Below are positions 1-9,953 of a stretch of DNA of 64,000 nt, piece after piece (within the stretch, counting starts at the first letter, position 1; every line of letters begins with the position of its first letter). The translations under genes and the position numbers were made by a program. The notes below the pieces were generated by a model. It ran no database searches. It was not told the DNA's origin and saw only the letters and a list, made by a program, of their open reading frames with translations. Source of the stretch: JAGRGG01 sp965217265. Its GTDB lineage: Bacteria; Pseudomonadota; Alphaproteobacteria; Geminicoccales; Geminicoccaceae. The DNA lies in assembly GCA_965217265.1 (NCBI GenBank), contig CBDCHP010000009.1, positions 1 through 64,000 on the forward strand, written 5' to 3'.

Positions 1-187
1 CCAGGATCGCGTCGCGGGTCACGAACGCGGTGGCGATGAACCAGTCGTGCGGCGTGGCGCTGCCCGGGTCCTTGCCGACGTTGTAGACGAGCTTGGTGAG
101 GAGCGCCGTCTTGATCGCGTCCTTGTCCGTCGAAGCCAAGGAACGCCGGGGCAGGTCGCCCGGCACGTCCGTCGTCGCTGTCGCCAT
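1..187 (-). CDS. glgP: Glycogen/starch phosphorylase, N-terminal part (cut by window edge)
   Basis: About 62 N-terminal residues are visible, starting at an ATG at 187 and running off the left edge. The stretch LVYNVGKDPGSATPHDWF followed by an RD pair matches the conserved beginning of glycogen phosphorylases, which release glucose-1-phosphate from alpha-1,4-glucans using pyridoxal phosphate. The catalytic and PLP-binding parts lie outside the window, so the call rests on this N-terminal signature only. The location near pgi fits central sugar-phosphate metabolism. Confidence 0.75.
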   Translation of the reverse strand, partial: MATATTDVPGDLPRRSLASTDKDAIKTALLTKLVYNVGKDPGSATPHDWFIATAFVTRDAIL

Positions 188-363
188 CGTCGCTCAATCC
201 TCGCTGCCGGCCAACCGGGGCGCGATCATCGCCATCGCGTCCGGCATTGCAAGCCACCATTCGCGGCACCGCCGCATAAGCACGTAGGGCGGCAAAAAAA
301 CAAGCACAGGTTGAATAGCTTGTAGTAATTGATCTGAAAAAATGCTATTGTCGCGCTTATACC

Positions 364-2940
364 GTGACGGAAACTGGACCTTATCGCGCCATGGTTGAGG
401 AAGAGGCGAGATCGAAGCTCGGGCTTGGGCCGTCGGAGGCGGTACCACCCTTGACGCCCACCCGGTTCTCGCCGGCCCTGATCGGCACGGTCGTGGCGCT
501 GCTCGTGATCCTGGGCGTGGGCGGGATCGCCTGGAGCCTGCTCGGCAACGAGCGTGAGCGCCTCCTGGAGCGGCGCGGCCACCTGCTCGAAGGCAGCGCC
601 CGCGTCGCCGCCTCGACCGTGTCGCGCACGCTCGGCGCGTTCGACCTCGTCGTCAGCCTGATCGTCGACGACTACGCCGACCACCGCCTGACCCTGGACG
701 AGGTCATCGAACTCGTCGTCGATCGCCTCCATGAAGGCGCAAACCAACTGCCGGAGCTGGAAAGCTTCTCGTTCCTGAACGCGGACGGCACCATACGCTT
801 CAGCACCAATCGAGGCGCCGTCGGCCGCAACTTGGCTTGGCGATCGTACTTCAAGGCCCACGCCGAGACCACCGCCGAGGGCATGTACATCGACCAACCG
901 CTGAACAGCGTCGTGCCGCCGCACCGGCGTATCATCCCGATCAGTTGGGCGCTGCGCGACGGCGACGGCGCCTTCGTCGGCGTTCTCGTCGCGGTGACGA
1001 CGGCCCGCTTCTTCACCGACCTCGTGACGCCCCTGCTCAACGACGAGGGCGAGGCGCTCGCGATCGTCGACCAGGACCTGACGCTCTTCGCCACGGACGG
1101 CCGGGGTCCGGCAATTCAATCGACGGGCGGCGGGAAGCTACTGGCCCTGCAGGGGCTGCCCAAGCTCGAACGGTCGAAGCCCTGGTATCAGGCGTTTCAG
1201 GACTCGGAAGGGACCGATTATCTCCGCGCCGTGGCGCGCGCGCGGGGCACCGGCCTCTTCGTCGTCGCGGCGACGCCGGTCGGGGGCATACTTGCATCTT
1301 GGCGGCTGCTCGCCGAGATGGTGCTGGCCGGCATCGTGCTGACCGGCACCCTGCTCGGCGTGCTCGCCGCCTACCTGCACCGCGCCCACCTCGACCTACA
1401 GCGGGCCGCCGTGCGGGCCCTGAACGACAAGGCCCAGGCCGAGGCCGGCGACCGGGCGAAGGCGCGCTTCCTCGCTACGATGAGCCATGAGATCCGTACG
1501 CCGATGACGGCGATGCTCGGCATGGTCGACCTCGTCGCCGACGAGCCGCTGCAGCCCAAGGCCCGCGGCTACCTCTCGGCGATCCGGCGCTCGGGCGAGC
1601 AGCTCTTGGCGATCATCAACGACATCCTCGACTTCATGAAGCTGGGCGCCGACACGCTCTCGCTGAGCACGGTCGACTTCGACCTTCGGGCGCACGTCGA
1701 GGAGGTGCACTCGGTCATCCGGCCGCAGATCGTGCAGCAGGGGCTCGACTTCGACCTAGTCTGGAACGGGCCGGAGCCCTTGCCGCTCAAGGGCGACCCG
1801 CGGCGTCTGAAGCAAGTACTCTACAACCTGCTCAACAACGCGACCAAGTTCACCCGCAAGGGCGGCATCCTGCTGCGGGTCGAGCCCCGGCCCCACGTCG
1901 AGGGTCAAGTCCTGATCCGCATCGACGTCGAAGACACCGGGGTCGGCATCGACCCGCTCGAAGCCGAGCAGCTGTTCAATCCCTTCGTCCAGGCCGAGCG
2001 GACGACGAAGGAAGCGATCGGCGGCACCGGCCTCGGGCTAACGATCTCAAAAAGTCTCGTCGAGGCGATGGGTGGGCGGATCGGCTGCGACGGCCGGTCG
2101 GAGGGCGGCAGCAGGTTCTGGGTCGAGATCCCCTTCGAGGCCGGCAGCACCCAGGCCATCAAGGAGGAGGCCGAAGTCGAGATCCCGCACGGCCGGCCCT
2201 TGAGCATCCTGCTCGCCGAGGACGCGCCCTTGAACCAGGAGCTGATCATCGAGCTGCTGACCCGTCAGCGCCACAAGACGACGCTCGCCGCCAACGGCGT
2301 CGAGTTCCTCGACCTCGCGGCAAAACGGCCCTACGACCTCCTGATCCTCGACATCGGCATGCCGATCATGGACGGCGAGACGGCGGTCCGCCACCTGCGC
2401 GAGCGGGCGGGGCCGAACCGCTACACCCCGACCGTGGCACTCACCGCGAACGTCATCGAGACCGACCAGAAGCGCTACTTGAGCGCCGGCTTCAACGCCT
2501 GTCTCAGCAAGCCGATAGAGCGCGGCCTGTTCTTCGCCACCATCAACCGGCTGACCTCGGGCGCGCAACTTCTGCCGGAGCCGGCGGCGGACGGACACGG
2601 CCCCGACCTGAAGTCGGCGGCGGCGATCGACTGGACGTTCTTGGACCGGATGCAGCAGGGCGTTGCGGCGGGCCGCGTCTCCGCTTGGATGCGCCGCGCC
2701 GTCGAGGAGGCGGAGGAGACCCTGAGCGGCCTGCGCGGCCTCGCCGATCCGGTCGAGAGCGGGCGGCGCGGCCATAGGCTCAAGGGCACGTCGCGCAATT
2801 TCGGCCTGCAGGCGATTGGCGACGCCGCCGAGAAGATCGAGCGTGCCGCCTACAGCGGCACGGCGCCTCTGCCGCTCGGCGAACTGGAAGAGGCGATCGC
2901 CCGCACCCGAGAGACGCTACTGGCCGAGGGGTTGATCTGA
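364..2940 (+). CDS. Hybrid sensor histidine kinase/response regulator with Hpt domain
   Basis: A membrane sensor of 858 residues. A transmembrane segment at about residues 36-58 and a second at about 315-340 bracket an extracytoplasmic sensor region of Cache-like size. The cytoplasmic part carries HisKA (FLATMSHEIRTPM, phospho-His near 375), HATPase_c (N box NLLNNATKFT near 488, DTGVGI near 524, GGTGLGL near 553), a receiver domain with phospho-acceptor Asp near 663 (LLILDIGMP), and a C-terminal Hpt domain (GHRLKGTSRNFG, His near 804). This is the full His-Asp-His phosphorelay layout. The final response regulator is not adjacent. The start is uncertain: GTG 364 or ATG 391, neither with a strong ribosome binding site. 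The ligand is unknown. Confidence 0.9.
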   Translation: MTETGPYRAMVEEEARSKLGLGPSEAVPPLTPTRFSPALIGTVVALLVILGVGGIAWSLLGNERERLLERRGHLLEGSARVAASTVSRTLGAFDLVVSLIVDDYADHRLTLDEVIELVVDRLHEGANQLPELESFSFLNADGTIRFSTNRGAVGRNLAWRSYFKAHAETTAEGMYIDQPLNSVVPPHRRIIPISWALRDGDGAFVGVLVAVTTARFFTDLVTPLLNDEGEALAIVDQDLTLFATDGRGPAIQSTGGGKLLALQGLPKLERSKPWYQAFQDSEGTDYLRAVARARGTGLFVVAATPVGGILASWRLLAEMVLAGIVLTGTLLGVLAAYLHRAHLDLQRAAVRALNDKAQAEAGDRAKARFLATMSHEIRTPMTAMLGMVDLVADEPLQPKARGYLSAIRRSGEQLLAIINDILDFMKLGADTLSLSTVDFDLRAHVEEVHSVIRPQIVQQGLDFDLVWNGPEPLPLKGDPRRLKQVLYNLLNNATKFTRKGGILLRVEPRPHVEGQVLIRIDVEDTGVGIDPLEAEQLFNPFVQAERTTKEAIGGTGLGLTISKSLVEAMGGRIGCDGRSEGGSRFWVEIPFEAGSTQAIKEEAEVEIPHGRPLSILLAEDAPLNQELIIELLTRQRHKTTLAANGVEFLDLAAKRPYDLLILDIGMPIMDGETAVRHLRERAGPNRYTPTVALTANVIETDQKRYLSAGFNACLSKPIERGLFFATINRLTSGAQLLPEPAADGHGPDLKSAAAIDWTFLDRMQQGVAAGRVSAWMRRAVEEAEETLSGLRGLADPVESGRRGHRLKGTSRNFGLQAIGDAAEKIERAAYSGTAPLPLGELEEAIARTRETLLAEGLI

Positions 2941-3102
2941 ACGCTTGCACGTCCGCTGCGCGGGGCTTTCTTTTCTTCTTTTTTGCAACTTTGGCCGGGG
3001 CTGGCTTCGATGTTGGGATCAAGTCCAAGAACAAAATCGCAAAAAAGAACGAAGAAAGGCCGCGCGGCAGCCTGCCTAGCTATGCTAGGCACTGAAGCGT
3101 TC
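2939..3102. repeat. Intergenic inverted-repeat element, copy 1
   Basis: Left arm begins GAACGCTTG within the kinase stop codon and continues through CCGCTGCGCGGGGC into a T-rich run. The right arm is its approximate reverse complement (GCAAAAAAG, then CCGCGCGG, ending GAAGCGTTC). The element fills the space between the kinase stop (2940) and the converging slipin stop (3105). The right arm holds extra sequence (3071-3094) not seen in other copies. The inner part is in the same orientation as copy 2. Confidence 0.8.
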
Positions 3103-3104
3103 TC

Positions 3105-3884
3105 TCACGACCCCTTCGCGTCCGGCCCCAAAAAGCGCCGCAGCAGGTCGATCGGCACGGGGAAGATGAGGGTCGAATTCTGCTCGGCCGCGACGTCGTA
3201 GAGCGTGCTCAAGTAGCGCAATTGCATGGCTTCTGGCACCTGCGCGAGCGTACGCGCCGCCTCGACCAGCTTCTCGGCGGCTTGGCTCTCGCCCTCGGCG
3301 TTGATGATCTTGGCGCGGCGGTTGCGCTCGGCCTCGGCCTGCCGCGCGATCGCGCGCACCATGCTCTCGTCGATGTCGACGTGCTTGATCTCGACGTTGG
3401 CGACCTTGATCCCCCACTCGTCGGTCTGCGCGTCCAGGATCTGCTCGATGTCGTCGTTGAGCTTGTCGCGCTCGGCCAGCATCTCGTCGAGGTCGTGCTT
3501 GCCCAGCACCGAGCGCAGCGTGGTCTGCGCCAGCTGCGAGGTCGCCATCATGAAGTCCTCGACCTCGATCACCGCCCGATCCGCCGCGACGACGCGAAAG
3601 TAGAGGACAGCGTTGACCTTGACCGAGACGTTGTCGCGCGAGATCACGTCCTGGCTCGGCACGTCGAGGACGATGGTGCGCAAGTCCACCTTCACCATCT
3701 GCTGGATGATCGGAACGATGAGGACGAGGCCGGGACCGCGCACGGCACTGTAGCGGCCGAGCGAGAAGACGACGCCGCGCTCGTACTCGCGCAGCACCTT
3801 GAGCGAGATCGCGAGGATGATGACGACGAGAAAGGCGAGCGCGATCCACAAGCCGGCGTCGGCGGGGAGGAGGGCGTCGAGCAT
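3105..3884 (-). CDS. Slipin (SPFH/stomatin-family membrane protein)
   Basis: 259 residues with an N-terminal hydrophobic segment (about residues 11-29) followed by a prohibitin/stomatin domain: YERGVVFSLGRY, GPGLVLIVPII, VPSQDVISRDNVSVKVNAV and a C-terminal EAERNRRAKIINAEGE helix, all typical of slipins. Family members form membrane-anchored oligomers, often with an NfeD-type partner. No NfeD-like gene is next to it here, so the partner, if any, lies elsewhere. It converges with the hybrid kinase and is divergent from pgi, with repeat copies on both sides. Its cellular role cannot be deduced from sequence. Confidence 0.88.
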   Translation of the reverse strand: MLDALLPADAGLWIALAFLVVIILAISLKVLREYERGVVFSLGRYSAVRGPGLVLIVPIIQQMVKVDLRTIVLDVPSQDVISRDNVSVKVNAVLYFRVVAADRAVIEVEDFMMATSQLAQTTLRSVLGKHDLDEMLAERDKLNDDIEQILDAQTDEWGIKVANVEIKHVDIDESMVRAIARQAEAERNRRAKIINAEGESQAAEKLVEAARTLAQVPEAMQLRYLSTLYDVAAEQNSTLIFPVPIDLLRRFLGPDAKGS

Positions 3885-3913
3885 GATTTGGTCTCACGTA
3901 CGGGTTTAGGGCA

Positions 3914-4048
3914 GAACGCTACGCGTCGCTGCCGTGGGCTTTCTTCTCTTTTTTGCTCTTGTCCGGGGCTGGCCCTCGGCGCTGATGCCAGCCTCCTGCG
4001 TTAACACTGGCAAAAAAGAAGCTCCGCGCAGCGGGCGCGCAAGCGTTC
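3914..4048. repeat. Intergenic inverted-repeat element, copy 2
   Basis: GAACGCT arm, T-rich run (TTCTTCTCTTTTTTGC), an inner part containing GTCCGGGGCTGGCCCTCGGC, then GCAAAAAAGAAG and a right arm ending AAGCGTTC. Its inner segment is the reverse complement of that in copies 4 and 6, so the element has a direction. Unlike the other copies it lies between divergent genes (slipin and pgi). Confidence 0.8.
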
Positions 4049-4149
4049 TCATCAACACTTAAGATCGGCGTTCTCTTGCACGAAGCCGCATCCTTTGGCT
4101 TTCTTGGCACCGTGGATGCCGGGCGATCGGCGGCAAGGAGGATGGATCT

Positions 4150-5798
<1,649 letters not shown>

Positions 5799-5802
<4 letters not shown>

Positions 5803-6653
5803 GCCTGCTCGCCCTCCTCGCCGGCGCGGTCATCATCGCCGTCATCTTCGTCGATTTCCTGCACTCGACCATCACCACTCGCGGCGCCGGGCCGCTGACG
5901 ACCGCCCTGACCGCCGGCATGTGGCGGCTGATCCGCAACGGCCCGCGCCGCCTCGTCCGCTACGCCGGCCCGATCACCCTGCTCGGCGCCGCCTGTTTAT
6001 GGATCGTCGGCCCCTGGCTCGGCTGGGGCCTCGTCTTCGTCGCCGGCGGCGATATCCTGCGGGCACCGGACGGCTCGATGGGCGCCACCCCGGCCGACAA
6101 GGCGGCGTTCGTCGTCTCCTTGCTCTCGACCTTGGGCCTCGGCGTCTTCACCCCGACCGCGGCACCCTGGCACTTGGCGGCCGGCTTCGCCGCCGTGAAC
6201 GGCATGGTCGTCCTCACGCTGTCGATCAGCTACGTCTTGAGCGTCTTACAGACCGCGATCGAGGCGCGCGGCCTCGCAGCACAGGTCTCGGTCATGGGCG
6301 ACACGCCGGAGGCGATCCTGCGGCGCGGCTTCGACGGCGAGGGCTTCACCGCACTCGCCGACTACTTGGGCGCCATGGGACCCGACCTCGCCGCCTCGGC
6401 GCAGCGCTTCAAGGCCTACCCGCTCGCCGCCTGCTTCGATCGCGGCGGCGGCGATTTGCACGTCAGCGAGGTGGCCGCGCGGCTGCGGGTCGTGCTGGAC
6501 GTGCTGCCGGCGTGCACCCGCCGCCGGCTCGACCTCGTTCTCCTCGATGAAGCGTTGAGCGAACTCGTGCGCGAGGCGTCGCTCGCCACCGATCTCCCGC
6601 GTCCCGCCGCGGTCGATCGGGCGGCGCTGCGGGCGGAGGGAATGCCGGTGTGA
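5799..6653 (+). CDS. Ion-channel-like membrane protein with TLGLG pore motif
   Basis: 284 residues; ATG 5799 overlaps the pgi stop. There are about four hydrophobic segments in the first 165 residues, then a soluble C-terminal domain. Between two of the segments lies STLGLGVFTP, in the position and spacing of the potassium-channel selectivity filter (usual form TxGYG-D-xxP) of two-TM (Ion_trans_2) channels. Here YG is replaced by LG and the following acidic residue is missing, so selectivity may differ or be lost. The soluble tail has no recognised motif. Coupling to pgi is probably positional. Repeat copy 3 follows directly after the stop. Confidence 0.55.
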
Positions 6654-6800
6654 CAGACGCTGCGCGTGCGCTGACGCGCGGTCCTTTTTCTTTCTTTTCT
6701 GCAACTTTGCTCTCGAATTTGGCCTCAACGCCGAGGGCCAGCCTCGGACAACAGCAAAAAAGAGAAGAGAGAAGCCCCGCGCAGCGGACGCGAAGCGTGC
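6654..6800. repeat. Intergenic inverted-repeat element, copy 3
   Basis: Starts at the base after the stop codon of the channel-like gene. Left arm GACGCTGCGCGTGCGCTG, a T-rich run to about 6705, the inner part with CGCCGAGGGCCAGCCTCGGA, then GCAAAAAAGAGAAGAGAAG and a right arm CCCCGCGCAGCGGACGCGAA. The inner segment has the same orientation as copies 4 and 6. Confidence 0.8.
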
Positions 6801-6851
6801 CAAGCACATGTATAAGCAAAATCACCTAATTGGGTTGCTCCGGGGCACAAT

Positions 6852-6869
6852 ATAGGTTTATAAACCTAT
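6852..6869. promoter_or_regulatory. Perfect 18-bp AT-rich palindrome
   Basis: ATAGGTTTATAAACCTAT is its own reverse complement and lies 24 bp before the ATG of the small lipoprotein gene. It is a candidate operator, or an overlapping -10 region, for that gene. No other copy was noticed in the window. Confidence 0.45.
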
Positions 6870-6893
6870 TATATGCCCACTGGAGCCCAATCT

Positions 6894-7178
6894 ATGCACC
6901 GCTTCGCCCTTCTGCTCCTGCCGCTTCTCACCGGCTGCGCCGAGTATGCCGCCTACAGCGGCTACGCGATTGAGAAGCGGCGGATGATGAACGACCGGCA
7001 GGCGCGCGCCACCATGTCGGCCACCTGCGACATCGCGCTCGGGTCTTTCTTTCGCGAGTTGACCGCGACCGAGCGGCGCTACGTGGCGGTCGTCTGCGGC
7101 GGCGATCCAGGGTCGATCCCGTCCGCGGCGGCGTCGTCGACGACGCCGCGCCGTGGTAAGCCGACGACGGGATCTTGA
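6894..7178 (+). CDS. Small putative lipoprotein of unknown function
   Basis: 94 residues. A basic N-terminus (MHR), a hydrophobic stretch and a lipobox LLTGC ending at about Cys15 indicate export and lipid modification. ATG 6894 is chosen over the in-frame ATG 6873 because a GGAG at 6882-6885 precedes it and the signal peptide then starts normally. The mature part has two further Cys residues (TCDIALG and VVCGG) that might pair, and a Ser/Thr/Pro-rich tail. I do not recognise the family. It converges with the GlpD-like gene. Confidence 0.55.
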   Translation: MHRFALLLLPLLTGCAEYAAYSGYAIEKRRMMNDRQARATMSATCDIALGSFFRELTATERRYVAVVCGGDPGSIPSAAASSTTPRRGKPTTGS

Positions 7179-7193
7179 GGGGCTGCCCCCGCT

Positions 7194-8963
7194 TCAAGGG
7201 CCGGCTGGCGCGGGCGTCAAAGGCATTGCCGGGCGGTCGGCGAGCATCGCCCGGCCGGAGCGGCCGAGTTCCCGCAGCCGCGCCTCGACGGCCGCGCGCT
7301 CGTGCGCCGCGCGCGCCTTGTCCCAAACCTTGGCCTCGGCGACGAGGGCGGCGGCGGCGTCGAGCGCCTCGGGCCTCGGGTTGCCAGCGGTCGCGAGATC
7401 GGTGCGGCGAAAGACGACGTCGGCCAGCGTCTCGGCCATCTCGGCCCGCGCCGCGTGGAGGATCTCCGCCGCCGTCACCGTGCTGCCGGGCAGGGTCTGC
7501 CGCAAGGCGGCGGCGTTCGGTCCGCGGGCGAGCGACAGCACCTCGTCGTAGGCGCGCCCGTGGTTGTGCGCCAGCGCCAGCGCCGCCCCGGGCGCCAGAC
7601 CCTCGGCCTCGATCGCGCGCACGAGGGCGATGAAGTCGTCGAATGCCCCGCCGTGAACCGGCGTCGCCGTGAGCTTTGACGCCGGCAGGGGTCGTCCGAG
7701 GCCCCGCGCGGCGAGCGCCACCGCGCGGGGGGCCTCGATCGGCGCCGTCGTGTAGCGCACGCCGATCAGGGTGACGAGACCCGCGATGCCGTGCTCCTTG
7801 CCGTGGTCGATCAGGCGCGAGCGGTGGGCGAACTTCAATTCCTGCTCGCCGTCCTCGTCGGCCGGCGCGACGGCGCCCTCGCCGAACGGGACGAGGCCGG
7901 CCGAGCCCATCGCCACGTCGTCGAGACGAAGGTCGAGGCCAGCGTAGCCCTGGTTGACCTCGGCGAGCCAGCGCCGCAGCTCGCGCTCGGTGATGGCGTA
8001 CGTGTCGGGGTGGCCCTCGAACACCTTATGCCAGACGCCGACGAGCGTGACGCCGCGCCAGGGCACGAGGAACAGGTGCCGCCCGCCGCGCGAGAGCTTG
8101 GCCTCGGCGTCGGGGGTGCGGGCCGGGATGGTGAGCGCCGCGTCGCCCGCGATCACCGGCCGCGCGACGACGAAGTAGGCGTCGCGCGAGAAGGGGGTCG
8201 GCGGGTCGAGCGCCAAGCCCAGACCCAAACCCAGCAGGCGCTGCGCGTAGGGACCGGCGGCGTTGAGGACCGCCTTGGTCCGCACCTCGAACGCGGCCGT
8301 GCCGAGGCGGTCCTCGACCTTGACCGCGCGCACCCGGCCGTTCGTGACCGCAAAGCCGGTGGCTTCGAGATAGTTCGCGACCACGGCCCCTTGCTCGGCC
8401 GCACTACGGACGTAGGCGAGGACGAGCCGAGTCGGGTTGTACATCTGCCCGTCCGCGAACACCCCGGCCCCCGTCAGACCCTCCGGGTCGAGGCCGGGGT
8501 AGCGGTTCAGCGTCTCGGCGCGGTCGAGCGTGTAGCCTGCCGGGATGCGGCGCGTCGGGTCGGCGATGCCGCGGTTGCGATCGAGGGTGAGCGCGTCATA
8601 AAGGGCCATGCCGGCCTTGAGGACGGGCTTGCCTTTCATGCCGTGGCCGTAGGTCGGCACGACGATCGGCAGGGGCCGCGCCAAGTGCGGTGCGGCGCGA
8701 AGGTAGGCCGCGCGCGCCGCCGCCGACTGGCGCACGCGGACGATGTCGGCGTGCTGCAGGTAGCGGATGCCCCCGTGCAGCATCTTGAACGAGTGCGCCG
8801 AGGTGGCGCCGCCGAAATCGCCGCGCTCGACGAGCGCCACCCTCAAGCCGCGCTGCGCCGCGTCCAGCGCCGCCGCCGCCCCGAACATGCCGCCGCCGAC
8901 GACGACGAGATCGAAGGTCTCGTCGGCGAGGCGCTTGAGGTCGCGCGTGAGCAAGGGCGTCAA
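7194..8963 (-). CDS. glpD: FAD-dependent glycerol-3-phosphate dehydrogenase-type oxidoreductase
   Basis: 589 residues from a TTG at 8963 whose last base overlaps the TGA of the upstream methyltransferase gene. The N-terminal FAD-binding motif GGGMFGAAAALDAAQRG, followed by VERGDFGGATSAHSFKMLHG and GIRYLQ, is the GlpD/GlpA signature. The C-terminal region is long enough for the GlpD cap domain. The family oxidises sn-glycerol-3-phosphate to dihydroxyacetone phosphate at the membrane with quinone as acceptor. No glycerol kinase, facilitator or glpR is nearby, and coupling to a methyltransferase is unusual, so a related hydroxy-phosphate substrate is possible. Confidence 0.75.
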   Translation of the reverse strand: MTPLLTRDLKRLADETFDLVVVGGGMFGAAAALDAAQRGLRVALVERGDFGGATSAHSFKMLHGGIRYLQHADIVRVRQSAAARAAYLRAAPHLARPLPIVVPTYGHGMKGKPVLKAGMALYDALTLDRNRGIADPTRRIPAGYTLDRAETLNRYPGLDPEGLTGAGVFADGQMYNPTRLVLAYVRSAAEQGAVVANYLEATGFAVTNGRVRAVKVEDRLGTAAFEVRTKAVLNAAGPYAQRLLGLGLGLALDPPTPFSRDAYFVVARPVIAGDAALTIPARTPDAEAKLSRGGRHLFLVPWRGVTLVGVWHKVFEGHPDTYAITERELRRWLAEVNQGYAGLDLRLDDVAMGSAGLVPFGEGAVAPADEDGEQELKFAHRSRLIDHGKEHGIAGLVTLIGVRYTTAPIEAPRAVALAARGLGRPLPASKLTATPVHGGAFDDFIALVRAIEAEGLAPGAALALAHNHGRAYDEVLSLARGPNAAALRQTLPGSTVTAAEILHAARAEMAETLADVVFRRTDLATAGNPRPEALDAAAALVAEAKVWDKARAAHERAAVEARLRELGRSGRAMLADRPAMPLTPAPAGP

Positions 8964-9742
8964 CGGTGCGCGTTGGACGGCTTGACCGCGACCGCGGCCA
9001 GCTTCTTCGAGAGCACCTTCACGTCCTTGCCGTAGAGGATGAAGCAGACGCGAAAGAACAGTTCCAGGAGCGTCGTCACGCCCAAGCCCACGTAGTTGAG
9101 CGGGTTCTTCCAAAAAACGTAGAGCTTCAAGGGCATGATGCGGACGACCTTGAAGCCGGCGAGGTTTAAGAGCTGCTTCAGGCTATAGTCGGTGAACAGG
9201 TTGAAGTGGTCGATGTTGTGGGCGAGGTTCTCCGAGCCGACGAGCGGGTTGGCACCGTTCAGGCCGTAGACGATCAACAGTCCGTTGGGCTTCAGCTTGG
9301 TGCGGCACAGCCCCAGGAAGGCCAACTGCTCGTCGAGGGTCAGGTGGTTCAATTCCTGCTCGGGAATGATGACGTCGAACGATCCGGGTGCTGCTTCCAG
9401 ATAGGGCACGGCCTCGCCCACCGCCAAGGGCAGGCCGCGTTCGAGCCCGTACGCCACCTTGGCGGGATCGCTGTCGATGCCGGCGACGTCGGTGTAGCCC
9501 TCCTTGGTGAGCAGGCTGACCAGGTAGCCGGCACCGCAGGAGACGACGAGGATGCGAACATCCTTGTCGGCCGGCAGGTGCTTTAAGTAGTTGGCGCGGT
9601 AGTAGGCCTCGAACTTGGCGTAGCCCGAGGCGACGTCTTTGGGCGCTTGCCAGTAGCTGTCGAAGGGTTCGAGCCTGGCGGCGCGGCGTCGGGCTTGGAG
9701 TTCGTTCGCGGCCTCGGCCGTCTTCAAGGCGTGCTGCGCCAT
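8960..9742 (-). CDS. Class I SAM-dependent methyltransferase
   Basis: 260 residues. The Rossmann motif I is VRILVVSCGAGYLVSLL at about residues 62-78, followed by an acidic residue (GIDSD) that would bind the SAM ribose, and a motif near PGSFDVIIPEQELNHL. The C-terminal third carries a hydrophobic stretch (YVGLGVTTLLELFFRVCFIL) that could associate with the membrane, as in methyltransferases of glycan or lipid loci. The substrate cannot be read from sequence. The stop codon overlaps the start of the GlpD-like gene, so the two are probably co-translated. Confidence 0.75.
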   Translation of the reverse strand: MAQHALKTAEAANELQARRRAARLEPFDSYWQAPKDVASGYAKFEAYYRANYLKHLPADKDVRILVVSCGAGYLVSLLTKEGYTDVAGIDSDPAKVAYGLERGLPLAVGEAVPYLEAAPGSFDVIIPEQELNHLTLDEQLAFLGLCRTKLKPNGLLIVYGLNGANPLVGSENLAHNIDHFNLFTDYSLKQLLNLAGFKVVRIMPLKLYVFWKNPLNYVGLGVTTLLELFFRVCFILYGKDVKVLSKKLAAVAVKPSNAHR

Positions 9743-9953
9743 CCCAGTCGTCCATTGCGTGCTAAGAAGGGCCGTTCCGCCCGTTCACCGGCGATTTAGA
9801 GCATCCGGGCGGCCGCGGTCGAGGGGGCAGTCGTCAAGGCCTATCCTTGTGTGGTCGAAATGTGCCAAGCTCGGAAGGCCGACGAGCGCGCGACGAACGC
9901 CGCCGTTCCCCTCAACCATTGCAGCGCTCAGCAACAGCGGAAAAACTCGGTCC

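Noticed and set aside
2983..3201. Short ORFs within the inverted-repeat elements (for example 2983-3201 and 52846-53304)
   Set aside because: They consist of repeat sequence (Phe/Leu/Lys-rich from the T and A runs) and recur with each copy; no ribosome binding sites or families.
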